Part shown: positions 35,425 to 45,086 of the stretch, one piece after another | Layout of the letters: each line of letters starts with the position of its first letter | Numbering within the stretch: position 1 is the stretch's first letter | DNA from: Hoeflea sp038900095 | GTDB lineage: Bacteria > Pseudomonadota > Alphaproteobacteria > Rhizobiales > Rhizobiaceae | Assembly (NCBI RefSeq): GCF_038900095.1 | Contig: NZ_JBBMQQ010000003.1 | Span: 372,001-436,000, forward strand | DNA: 64,000 nt | Reading direction: 5' to 3' | Notes under the pieces: model-generated | What the model saw: the letters and a program-made list of their open reading frames with translations, nothing else | Told to the model about the DNA's origin: nothing | The model's database searches: none | Position numbers and translations under genes: made by a program

Positions 35425-36564
35425 TCAATCCGACATCGTGTCAAAGAAGCCCTTCATTCTTGAAAAGAAGCCGGTGGATTCGGGGCTTGTCTCCTTGGAA
35501 GACAATTCCTGGAACTCCATCAACAATTCACGTTGCCGCTTGGACAGCTTCTGAGGCGTTTCAATGGTGATGCGGACATAGAGATCGCCGAACTGCGCCG
35601 AGCGCAGAACCGGCATGCCCTTGCCGCGCAACCGCAGTTCCTTGCCCGGCTGGGTGCCTTCGGGCACCGTCACCCGCGAACGCGCGCCATCCATCGTGGT
35701 GATGTCGAACTTGCCGCCAAGCGCAGCCGTGGTCATGGAAATCGGCACGGAGCAGTAAAGATCGGCGCCTTCACGCTGGAACACCGCATGCGGGCGTACC
35801 GAGAGGAAAATGTAGAGATCGCCGGCAGGGCCGCCGCGCATTCCGGCTTCGCCTTCGCCCGACAGCCTGATGCGGGTGCCATCCTCGATGCCTGCGGGAA
35901 TATTGACTGACAGCGACCGCTCTTCGGTGACCCGGCCCTGACCGGCACATTTGGTGCAGGGGTCGGTGATGGTCTGGCCACGGCCGTGACAGGTCGGGCA
36001 GGTGCGCTCGACCGAGAAGAAACCCTGTGCCGCACGAACCCGGCCGGCGCCGCCACAGGTGGCGCAAGTGGTGGGCTGGGTGCCGGGCTTGGCGCCCGAA
36101 CCGGAGCAGACATCGCAGGTGATCGAGGTGGGAACCCGGATCTGCGCGGTCTTGCCGGTGTAGGCTTCCTCGAGCGTGATTTCCATGTTGTAGCGAAGGT
36201 CGGCGCCGCGTTCGCGGCCACCGGACGACCTGCGTCCGCCGCGGCCACCCATCATCTCGCCGAAGATATCCTCGAAGATGTCGGAGAACCCGCCGCCGCC
36301 ACCACCAAAGCCGCCGCCCATTCCGCCGGGGCCGCCCTGCTCGAAGGCAGCATGCCCGAACCGGTCATAGGCCGCGCGCTTCTGCGGATCCTTCAGAAAC
36401 TCGTAAGCCTCGTTGATTTCCTTGAACTTGTGCTCGGCTTCTGCGCTGTCGGGATTCTTGTCCGGGTGGTACTTCATGGCAAGCTTGCGGAAAGCGCTTT
36501 TCAGCTCTTTCTCGTCCGCGCCACGCGCCACACCAAGTATTTCGTAAAAGTCAGCCTTGGCCAT
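35425..36564 (-). CDS. dnaJ: Chaperone DnaJ (Hsp40)
   Basis: Type I Hsp40 of 379 residues, co-chaperone that stimulates DnaK ATPase. The J domain spans residues 5-68 with the HPD motif in YHPDKNPDS. A Gly-rich linker (GGMGGGFGGGGGG) follows at about 80-95, then four zinc-finger repeats (CDVCSGSGAKPG, CATCGGAGRVRA, CPTCHGRGQTI, CTKCAGQGRV). The C-terminal substrate-binding domains are standard. Its first 14 bases overlap the end of a small 61-codon frame located between dnaK and dnaJ. Confidence 0.98.
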   Translation of the reverse strand: MAKADFYEILGVARGADEKELKSAFRKLAMKYHPDKNPDSAEAEHKFKEINEAYEFLKDPQKRAAYDRFGHAAFEQGGPGGMGGGFGGGGGGFSDIFEDIFGEMMGGRGGRRSSGGRERGADLRYNMEITLEEAYTGKTAQIRVPTSITCDVCSGSGAKPGTQPTTCATCGGAGRVRAAQGFFSVERTCPTCHGRGQTITDPCTKCAGQGRVTEERSLSVNIPAGIEDGTRIRLSGEGEAGMRGGPAGDLYIFLSVRPHAVFQREGADLYCSVPISMTTAALGGKFDITTMDGARSRVTVPEGTQPGKELRLRGKGMPVLRSAQFGDLYVRITIETPQKLSKRQRELLMEFQELSSKETSPESTGFFSRMKGFFDTMSD

Positions 36565-36736
36565 TCAACCAGCCTTCAATTGTCATCTCGTCGACGCCGT
36601 GACCAAACGGTCCTGCGCCGGCAAGTGTTATCGCGGATTCACCGTCCTTCAGCCCACCCGCTCCGTGCGCGTTGGCTATCAGGTCGCGGAACATGTCCGG
36701 GTGGTCAAAATCGTCTGGATCTGGAACGTTTGCCAC
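36551..36736 (-). CDS. 61-residue acidic protein of unknown function between dnaK and dnaJ
   Basis: Small frame starting at GTG 36736 with GGAGG 6-7 nt upstream (GGAGGTAGTAA-GTG), the best ribosome site in this operon. The product begins MANVPDPDDFDHPDMFRDLI and ends MTIEGWLNGQG; it is acidic with few basic residues and no signal peptide or Cys. It overlaps dnaJ by 14 bp, so its translation would be coupled to dnaJ. No family is recognised. Alternatives are a leader whose only job is to feed ribosomes into dnaJ, or a real small heat-shock-operon protein. Confidence 0.65.
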   Translation of the reverse strand: MANVPDPDDFDHPDMFRDLIANAHGAGGLKDGESAITLAGAGPFGHGVDEMTIEGWLNGQG

Positions 36737-36758
36737 TTACTACCTCCATCATATGCGG

Positions 36759-36786
36759 TCCGCCCGACTGTTTGCAGCCGGGCGGA
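36759..36786 (-). other. Stem-loop in the dnaK-dnaJ intercistronic region
   Basis: Arms 36759-36766 (TCCGCCCG) and 36779-36786 are exact complements; an additional CTG/CAG pair continues the stem after a single mismatch, closing on a TTTG-type 4-nt loop. There is no U-tract on the minus strand. It is suited to stabilising the dnaK 3' end or to a processing site that lowers dnaJ relative to dnaK. Confidence 0.7.
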
Positions 36787-36801
36787 TATTGATGAAGAGA
36801 C

Positions 36802-38715
<1,914 letters not shown>

Positions 38716-38872
38716 ATTAAATTCTCCTTGAAGCGAGCTGCCGGGACCCGGTCAGGCGTTCCATTCGACAGCCCCTAACGGGACACTATTTGAAAACAGG
38801 ATGGTCTGCTCATCCGTTTCCGCCGCCAAAGCCAAGACCGCGAAAGCGGCGCTCGCCGGAAGCGTTGAGCCG

Positions 38873-38902
38873 TATATAAGAATGTCACTTACAGACTGCA
38901 AG
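38873..38902 (-). promoter_or_regulatory. Putative RpoH (sigma32)-type heat-shock promoter of dnaK
   Basis: On the minus strand CTTGCA (complement of 38897-38902) is followed after 16 nt by CTTATATA (complement of 38873-38880). This resembles the alphaproteobacterial RpoH pattern CTTGAA ... C-TATAT. It would give an untranslated leader of about 150 nt before dnaK. RpoH control of dnaKJ is established in Agrobacterium and other alphaproteobacteria; this particular site is assigned by eye. Confidence 0.5.
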
Positions 38903-38969
38903 CGTCATGGGAAACGCAGATTGCACGATATTGTCTGTTTTTTGCGGGTTTAGGTGGCCTGATTGACTG

Positions 38970-41174
38970 TCAATTGCCCATCAGGATGTCAAGGAGGGTG
39001 GTTCGTTTGCTACCTGCCGGCTGCGGCGGCGCGGCGCCGATGTCGGCCGGCGGCGCCAGGGAATTGCCGTTTGTGGCGCCGGTGGCATCACGCGAAACCG
39101 GCACCGGCGCCAGTTCGCGCACCAGGCCTGCCACCGGGTCTGCGTCGTCCGACCCGGGGCCGCCGATTGCAACGGGCGGCATGCTACCGCCAACCGGCAA
39201 GCCGGCGGGAGGAACCCCGTGATGGGCCGCCTGCATGAATTGCTTCCAGGTCTCGGCCGGAAGACCGCCGCCGGTGACATTCTTCATCGGCTTGCCGTCG
39301 TCATTGCCGAACCAGACGCCGGTCGCGAGATTCGCGGTATAACCGACAAACAGTGCATCACGGTAGGACTGGGTGGTTCCGGTCTTGCCGGCGGCCGGCC
39401 AGCCATCAAGACGCGCCCTGCGGCCGGTGCCTTCCTCGACCACACGCACCAGCATGCGGTTCATCATTGCGGCAACGCCCGGATCAATGACGCGCGGCGG
39501 GTTGTCATAGGTATTCTCGTAAAGAACCTTGCCATCATGGGTGGAGACCCGGCGAATGACGTGCGGGGTGGCCTTGTAGCCGCCGTTCATGAAGGGGGCA
39601 TAGGCTCCGGTCAGCTCCAGCAGGGTGACCTCGGAGGTTCCAAGCGCGATCGAGGCATTGGCCTTCATCGGCGCTTCGATGCCAAGCCGCCGGGCGGTCT
39701 GGACCACAGCCTTCGGCCCGACTTCCATCACCAGCTGGGCGGCAACCGTGTTGAGCGAATAGGCCAGGGCATCAGACAGGGTGACCTTGCCGCGATATTT
39801 GCCGTCGTAGTTCTCGGGGGTCCATTTGCCGATTTTCACCGGTGCATCATTGCGCACCGACAATGGCGTGCGGCCCTGTTCGAGCGCCGTGGCATAGACA
39901 ATCGGCTTGAAGGCGGATCCGGGTTGCCGCAACGCATCGGTCGCCCGGTCAAACTGGCTGGTGGCATATTCGCGGCCGCCGATGAGCGCCCTGACTGCGC
40001 CGGTGCCGTCGATGGAGACAAGTGCACCCTGGCTAACATTGAGCTTGGCGCCGTTTTTCTCGAGCGTCGCACGCAGGGCCTTCTCAGCCTCGCGCTGAAG
40101 CTGGAAATCGATGGTCGTGTCGACCACAAGATCCTCGGAAATCTTGCCGACCAGAGCCGGCAGGCGCTCCATCACCAGATCGGCGACATAGTTCTCCGAA
40201 CCGGTCCAGTAGCTCTTGGCACGCACCTGCGGGCTGGTCAGCGCCGTGGCGATCTCGCTGTCGGACACCACCCCCTGCTCGCGCATGGCGGCCAGAACCA
40301 CTTGCGCACGGGCTTCGGCGGCCTTGGGATTGCGCGCCGGCGACAGCCGCGACGGCGCCTTGAGCAAGCCGGCCAGAAGCGCGGCCTCAGCAAGCGACAC
40401 ATCGCGGGCGGGCTTGCGGAAATAGCGGCGGGACGCCGCCTCGACTCCATAGGCGCCGGATCCGAAGAACACCCGGTTGAGATACATTTCCAGGATCTGG
40501 TCCTTGGTGAAGCGATGCTCGAGCCACAGCGACAGCAGCACCTCTTGCACCTTGCGTTCAATCGTGCGATCCGGAGACAGGAAAAGGTTCTTGGCCAATT
40601 GCTGGGTCAGCGTCGATCCGCCCTGGACCATGCGGCCGGCCATGACGTTGGAAACCATGGCGCGCGCCAGCCCGATCGGATCGACGCCGAAATGCGAGTA
40701 GAAGCGGCGGTCCTCGATGGCGATCACGGCTTCGGGAATATAGGGCGACATGTCACCGAGCAGCAGGGCTTCGCCGCCGGTGGCGCCGCGATTGGCCATG
40801 GTCTCGCCATTGACCGAGACAATCTTGACATTGGGGGGGCGGTCGGGGATCGACCATGTTGCAGCACTCGGCATCCGCGCGCCGTAGAAGATCACGATTC
40901 CGGCAATGGCGATGCCGCCCCAGATCCCCAGCACGCAGCACCAGTAGGCCATCGAGCGCACGGCGCGGCCGATGCGGCCGCGTGACGTTCTCGCCTTGGG
41001 TTTGCGGGCTTTTGACTGCGGTTTCTTGCGGCGCCGGGCGGTGGTCGACTTGGCTGACTTGGCCGCGGTTTTGCCGGCTACGCGCTCATCGGCGATGGTG
41101 CGCGAATTCCCTTTCGATCGCGAGCCCTCAAACGAGGGTTCGATGCGGCTTCGAGTGGTCTTCTTGCGCGCCAT
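38970..41174 (-). CDS. Class A penicillin-binding protein 1A-type (bifunctional transglycosylase/transpeptidase)
   Basis: Peptidoglycan synthase of 734 residues. A very basic cytoplasmic N-terminus of about 72 residues (Lys/Arg-rich) precedes one membrane anchor (residues 75-97). The GT51 glycosyltransferase domain includes catalytic Glu154 in IAIEDRRFYSHFG and GGSTLTQQLAKNLFL. The transpeptidase domain has SxxK in RQPGSAFKPIVYATAL, an SLN motif in ALAYSLNTVAAQL, and KTGTTQSYRDALFVGYT. The last 70 residues are Pro/Gly/Ala-rich. The basic N-terminus is typical of rhizobial PBP1 proteins (PBP1a/PBP1c-like naming varies). Confidence 0.95.
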   Translation of the reverse strand: MARKKTTRSRIEPSFEGSRSKGNSRTIADERVAGKTAAKSAKSTTARRRKKPQSKARKPKARTSRGRIGRAVRSMAYWCCVLGIWGGIAIAGIVIFYGARMPSAATWSIPDRPPNVKIVSVNGETMANRGATGGEALLLGDMSPYIPEAVIAIEDRRFYSHFGVDPIGLARAMVSNVMAGRMVQGGSTLTQQLAKNLFLSPDRTIERKVQEVLLSLWLEHRFTKDQILEMYLNRVFFGSGAYGVEAASRRYFRKPARDVSLAEAALLAGLLKAPSRLSPARNPKAAEARAQVVLAAMREQGVVSDSEIATALTSPQVRAKSYWTGSENYVADLVMERLPALVGKISEDLVVDTTIDFQLQREAEKALRATLEKNGAKLNVSQGALVSIDGTGAVRALIGGREYATSQFDRATDALRQPGSAFKPIVYATALEQGRTPLSVRNDAPVKIGKWTPENYDGKYRGKVTLSDALAYSLNTVAAQLVMEVGPKAVVQTARRLGIEAPMKANASIALGTSEVTLLELTGAYAPFMNGGYKATPHVIRRVSTHDGKVLYENTYDNPPRVIDPGVAAMMNRMLVRVVEEGTGRRARLDGWPAAGKTGTTQSYRDALFVGYTANLATGVWFGNDDGKPMKNVTGGGLPAETWKQFMQAAHHGVPPAGLPVGGSMPPVAIGGPGSDDADPVAGLVRELAPVPVSRDATGATNGNSLAPPADIGAAPPQPAGSKRTTLLDILMGN

Positions 41175-41333
41175 GAAGGGTCCGGATGCTGTTTTGTCCC
41201 GGCAAGCCGCGCAAACGCAGAACGCGCGGCAACAATCCGGGGTTTGGTTTCACAGCAATTCCGCAAAGAGGACCTGGGGTGTCCCATTCCGAAACTGCCC
41301 GGCGATGTGAAAACACCCTAATTGCGACGATTT

Positions 41334-41360
41334 AAGGGGTGGTTAAGGAAACCACCCCTT
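41334..41360. other. Strong stem-loop between the dipeptidase 3' end and the PBP gene
   Basis: Arms 41334-41344 (AAGGGGTGGTT) and 41350-41360 are exact 11-bp complements with a 5-nt loop. It lies 36 bp downstream of the dipeptidase stop on the minus strand, in the position of a terminator, but lacks a U-run. It probably marks the 3' end of the dipeptidase mRNA. Confidence 0.6.
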
Positions 41361-41395
41361 TCACACTCCTGATGACAGGGCACGAATGCCGTGTC

Positions 41396-42787
41396 TCAGC
41401 GTACCGACAGGGCATCCAGAATACGCACCCAGGACCGGATTCCCTTGGCGAACGAGGTCAGGTCGTACTTCTCGTTGGGCGAATGGATGCGGTCATCGGT
41501 CAGACCGTAGCCGCACAGGACCGATTGCAGGCCGAGGATGTTCTGGAAATCGCCGACGATGGGGATGGACCCGCCCATGCCGATCATCACGGCGGGCTTC
41601 GGCCATTCATCGGTCAGCGCGTTGCGCGCCTTGGTGACCACCGGCGAATCAAACGGCAACTGGATGGCGGGTGAACCGCCATGCGGCGCATAGCTCACCT
41701 TACAATCTGCAGGCAACCGGGCCTCGACATGGGCGCGGAAAGCGGCGCGGACCTGGTCGGGATCCTGCTTGCCGACAAGCCGGAAGGAGACCTTGGCGGA
41801 GGCCTCGGCCGCGATCACGGTCTTGAAGCCCTCGCCGGTGTATCCGCCCCACATGCCGTTGACTTCAGCAGTCGGACGGGCCCAGGTCAGCTCCAGCACG
41901 GAACGGCCCTTTTCGCCAGACGGAACCGAAAGACCAACTTCGCCAAGGAAATCTTCAGCCGTCCTGCCGAGGCTTTCCCAGCTGGCAAGCACTTGAGCCG
42001 GGGTTTCCTCGACGCCGTCATAAAAGCCTTCGAGCGTCACCCGGCCGGTTTCATCGTGCAGATCGGCAAGAATCTTGGACAGGATGTGCAGCGGGTTGGC
42101 GGCAGCTCCGCCGAACAGGCCGGAATGCAGGTCCCGGTCTGCGGCATGGATCGTGACCTCCTCGCCGACCAGGCCGCGAAGTGCGACGGCGATTGCCGGG
42201 GTCTCGGGGTCCCACATGCCGGTATCGCAGACCAGCGCGCACTCGGCCTTGAGTTCTTCGGCATTGGCCTTGAGGAACGGCTTGAGCGAGGGAGAGCCGG
42301 ATTCCTCCTCGCCTTCGAACAGGATGGTGATGCGGCACGGCAGGGTGCCCGATGCCGCCTTCCAGGCCCGGCAGGCCTCGACAAAGGTCATCAGCTGGCC
42401 CTTGTCATCGGAGGAACCGCGGCCGGTGATGGCCTTGCGGCCCGGCGCGATTTCCTTGATTGCCGGCTCGAACGGCGGATCGGTCCACAGATCAAGCGGG
42501 TCGACCGGCTGCACATCGTAATGACCATAGAAGAGATAATGCGGCGCATCGGGTGTGGCGCCGGCATGATGGGCAACGACCATGGGGTGACCGGTGGTGT
42601 CACGCAGGCTGGCCTCGAAACCGAGTGATGTCAGCTCGTCGACCAGCCATTGGCCGGCACGGCGGCATTCGGGCGCATAGGCCGGATCGGTGGAGATCGA
42701 CTGGATGCGCAGAAGCCCGAACAGGCGTTCGAGACTGTCATCAAGATTGGCATCGGCAGCGGAAAGGGCGGCGTTCAGATCTGTCAT
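41396..42787 (-). CDS. M20-family dipeptidase (carnosinase-like)
   Basis: Zinc metallopeptidase of 463 residues. ATG 42787 (MTDLNAALSAADANLDDSLE) is taken as start; the frame continues upstream through the terminator hairpin and cannot be coding there. Metal motifs are YGHYDVQPVDPLDLW (His ligand ~81), GRGSSDDKGQ (bridging Asp ~114) and EGEEESGSPS (catalytic Glu ~148), and the dimerisation lid begins GLVGEEVTIHAADRDLHSG. This is the cytosolic non-specific dipeptidase/carnosinase-like branch, distinct from the DapE-like M20 at 24828-26135. A strong terminator lies 54 bp upstream. Confidence 0.92.
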   Translation of the reverse strand: MTDLNAALSAADANLDDSLERLFGLLRIQSISTDPAYAPECRRAGQWLVDELTSLGFEASLRDTTGHPMVVAHHAGATPDAPHYLFYGHYDVQPVDPLDLWTDPPFEPAIKEIAPGRKAITGRGSSDDKGQLMTFVEACRAWKAASGTLPCRITILFEGEEESGSPSLKPFLKANAEELKAECALVCDTGMWDPETPAIAVALRGLVGEEVTIHAADRDLHSGLFGGAAANPLHILSKILADLHDETGRVTLEGFYDGVEETPAQVLASWESLGRTAEDFLGEVGLSVPSGEKGRSVLELTWARPTAEVNGMWGGYTGEGFKTVIAAEASAKVSFRLVGKQDPDQVRAAFRAHVEARLPADCKVSYAPHGGSPAIQLPFDSPVVTKARNALTDEWPKPAVMIGMGGSIPIVGDFQNILGLQSVLCGYGLTDDRIHSPNEKYDLTSFAKGIRSWVRILDALSVR

Positions 42788-43176
42788 GGCATGCTCCGGA
42801 GGGGAATCAGAAGCAGGCAGATTAACGCCGGGGGAAGGCAAAAGAAAAGCCGCCATGGCCGGAGGGGAAGGCCATGGCGGCATATTGTCAGGACAAGGGC
42901 CTATAAGGGGGGCGGGGCGGCCCTTGTCCATGGTCTGGAGGCGGCGGGGGACGAGCCGTGAATTCCAGACATCGGCTTATTCGTTCGCCGGTGATTGACA
43001 TTTGGTCCGGGGAATGTGGCTTTTCAAGGACACGAACATTACAGTTTTGTAACGAAACCGTGATCCTGACGCGGCGGCTGATTTGGCTGGTGCCGGCAGC
43101 AGACATATGGTGGCGCCAGTATCTCATGCCAGTATGCCACGCCGTCACGTTTTGGCGGTTGGCAGGCCTGCCTGAA
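42788..43176 (-). other. 389-bp gap: two hairpins, terminator and possible leader peptide
   Basis: No conventional gene is seen. On the minus strand, in order: a possible Pho-box-like pair (CTGTAAT-N4-GTGTCCT near 43026-43045), a possible 37-codon leader from ATG 43001 to a stop at 42888 that is rich in proline (PPPPP), a hairpin with 11-bp arms (42891-42901 and 42919-42929), and the intrinsic terminator at 42841-42881. The leader has no strong ribosome site. It could be an untranslated small RNA, an attenuator leader for the dipeptidase, or simply the 3' region of the AraC gene transcript. Confidence 0.4.
42841..42881 (-). terminator. Rho-independent terminator upstream of the dipeptidase
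   Basis: Perfect 12-bp arms (42849-42860 GCCGCCATGGCC and 42870-42881) with a 9-nt loop, followed on the minus strand by TTTTCTTT (complement of 42841-42848). It stops minus-strand transcripts 54 bp before the dipeptidase ATG. Confidence 0.85.
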
Positions 43177-44109
43177 CTAGCGTGCCGGTATCGCCTGTCC
43201 GGATGCCTGGCGAAACCGTTTCGGGGTGATGTTGGTGACCCTTCGAAAATCGCGCTGGAAATGCGCCTGGTCGGCATAGCCGCAACAATAGCCGATCTCG
43301 GCCAGTGGGGTTGCCGTGTCCGTGAGCAACCGGGTGGCCTGTAACATCCGCGCCCGGCGCAACGCAGAGGAAAAACTGCGGCCATCGGCTGCAAGATGGC
43401 GCTGCAGCGAGCGGGTGGAGACGGCCATCTGCCGGGCCGCATCACCGATTTTCCAGCTGCGTCCGACATCGCCGGCGAGAAGGCCGGCAAGCCGGTCGGC
43501 CATCCCGGTCGACGTCTCCGGCCGTTCTTCCTGTTCCGGCATGTCCTGCAGCTGGAAGGGCGACCAGACAATCCGGAAGGTTTCGAACGACACGCCTGGC
43601 GGCAGGTCGGTGTTGGCCAGATCGGAAGGGGCAAGTTCGGACCCGGCGACCACAAGGCGGCAATTTCTTGCGCCGACGAGACCGGCCAGCCCCATCAGCA
43701 GGCCTGCGATAAGGCAATTCTCGCCGGCCGTCGGCATTGAATCGATGCTGTGGCGGCGACACTCCCAGCCTTCGTGCCCCAAGGGCTCAATCCGGGTCCG
43801 GTGCGAGGCATGGTGATAGCGTTCAAGCCGCTGCCATTTGTCCGCCAGCACGTGCGGGTCCGCCGAGCGTTTGAACACTGTGGCAACCGGTGTTTCCCCG
43901 ATCAGATGCAGGTGCTGACCGACAGAGAGCAACAGGCCGGGGCCATGCTTTTGCATGACCCGGTCCACCAGGTTGCGCTTCGAGCCCGCGGATTGAATGC
44001 CGCCGGCAAAAGGATCCGGCAATGGCTGCCCGGCAACCAGCGCCGGATCGACAGTCCGGACCACGCGCAGAAGCAGGTTTACCAGGCCTGTGCTGGCAAA
44101 GCTTTCCAT
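43177..44109 (-). CDS. AraC-family transcriptional regulator
   Basis: Transcription factor of 310 residues. ATG 44109 (MESFASTGLVNLLLRVVRTV) has GGAAGGG upstream and is preferred over a longer frame crossing the intergenic dyad. An N-terminal AraC ligand-binding-type domain covers residues 1-190, and the C-terminal pair of helix-turn-helices is evident: WKIGDAARQMAVSTRSLQRH and PLAEIGYCCGYADQAHFQRD, ending FRRVTNITPKRFRQ. It is divergent from an SDR gene and separated by a large dyad, so it probably regulates that gene and itself. Confidence 0.92.
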   Translation of the reverse strand: MESFASTGLVNLLLRVVRTVDPALVAGQPLPDPFAGGIQSAGSKRNLVDRVMQKHGPGLLLSVGQHLHLIGETPVATVFKRSADPHVLADKWQRLERYHHASHRTRIEPLGHEGWECRRHSIDSMPTAGENCLIAGLLMGLAGLVGARNCRLVVAGSELAPSDLANTDLPPGVSFETFRIVWSPFQLQDMPEQEERPETSTGMADRLAGLLAGDVGRSWKIGDAARQMAVSTRSLQRHLAADGRSFSSALRRARMLQATRLLTDTATPLAEIGYCCGYADQAHFQRDFRRVTNITPKRFRQASGQAIPAR

Positions 44110-44185
44110 ATGACGACCCTTCCCCGGCAAACCCCGGATCATTCGAGTTCCGCAGCCGTATCCGATCATAGCTGCCCCGATCAAA

Positions 44186-44229
44186 ATTGAACAATCGCGC
44201 CAATCCGGAATCTGGCGCAGATGTTCAAT
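44186..44229. promoter_or_regulatory. Large two-part dyad between divergent araC-type and SDR genes
   Basis: Outer arms 44186-44193 (ATTGAACA) and 44222-44229 (TGTTCAAT) and inner arms 44197-44202 (GCGCCA) and 44213-44218 (TGGCGC) are exact complements around one centre (44207/44208), each separated by 3 nt on both sides. It is a strong candidate operator for the AraC-type regulator or the -35 region of one of the genes. Confidence 0.65.
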
Positions 44230-44285
44230 ATTCCGGTGATGCCCCGGCCCATGCTTGCCCCAGATCCACACTCAGGAGGCAAGAC

Positions 44286-45017
44286 ATGACCAAACACGGC
44301 GAGCTTATCGTCATCACCGGCGCCAGCCGCGGCATCGGCCTTGCACTGGTCAACCGGTTTCTCGATGCCGGTTTTCCGGTGCTGGCGATAGCCCGCGATA
44401 CCGCATCGACGAAGGCGCACGACAACCTGACCACGCTCGATGCCGATCTTGCCGGGCGGGCGGGGATTGCCCGGGTGAGCGACCGTGTGGCGGCACTGGG
44501 ATTGCCGGTGGCGGTGCTGATCAACAATGCGGGCGTCCAGAACGCGATCGATCTCACCGGGCCGCAGATTGCAAACCCGGAATGCCCGGACCTCATCCGG
44601 GATGAAATCGCGCTCAACCTGACCGCGCCGATCCTGCTGGCGCTGGCGCTGCTTCCGTTCATGCTGCGGCCGGACGGCACCATCGTCAACGTGACATCGC
44701 TGGTTTCGAGACAGCCCAAGCCTTCCGCACCGGTCTATTCGGCATCCAAGGCCGGGCTCGCCTCGTTCACGCAGGCGCTCCGGGTGCAACTGCGTTCGCA
44801 AGGCGTGCGCGTTGTCGAAGCGGTGCCGCCACTGGTGGACACCGGCATGACATCGGGCCGCGGCAAGGGAAAGATTTCGCCCGAGGCCATGGCAGACGCG
44901 ATTCTGGAGGGTGTCGCCAACCAGCGCCAGACAGTTGCCCCCGGCCTGTCACGCCGGGTGCTGGTCCTCAACCGGCTGCTGCCGGAACTGGTGCGCAGGA
45001 TTCTGGCGCGCAGCTGA
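44286..45017 (+). CDS. Short-chain dehydrogenase/reductase (DltE-like)
   Basis: SDR of 243 residues. ATG 44286 is preceded by AGGAGG 7 nt upstream (CAGGAGGCAAGAC). Motifs are VITGASRGIGLALVNRFLDA at residues 9-28, LINNAGV near 80 and the catalytic SAPVYSASKAGLASF (Tyr-x-x-x-Lys) near 150. The C-terminal PPLVDTGMTSGRGKGKISPE is typical of DltE-type SDRs, oxidoreductases of uncertain substrate often found beside regulators. Divergent from the AraC-type gene with a shared dyad. Confidence 0.9.
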   Translation: MTKHGELIVITGASRGIGLALVNRFLDAGFPVLAIARDTASTKAHDNLTTLDADLAGRAGIARVSDRVAALGLPVAVLINNAGVQNAIDLTGPQIANPECPDLIRDEIALNLTAPILLALALLPFMLRPDGTIVNVTSLVSRQPKPSAPVYSASKAGLASFTQALRVQLRSQGVRVVEAVPPLVDTGMTSGRGKGKISPEAMADAILEGVANQRQTVAPGLSRRVLVLNRLLPELVRRILARS

Positions 45018-45086
45018 CTGCTTTTCCCGGCATATTGCGTGCAAAGCGCATGGACCTTGAAGGCCCCCCGCGCTAATCCTTGCAGC

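Noticed and set aside
39219..40985. 588-codon plus-strand frame opposite the class A PBP gene
   Set aside because: It is an antisense shadow of a gene with clear GT51 and transpeptidase motifs; high GC leaves such frames open. No ribosome site or recognisable domain.
42958..43344. Plus-strand 128-codon frame overlapping the AraC 3' end
   Set aside because: Trp/Arg/Cys-rich with no pattern; overlaps a well-supported gene on the other strand and has no ribosome site.
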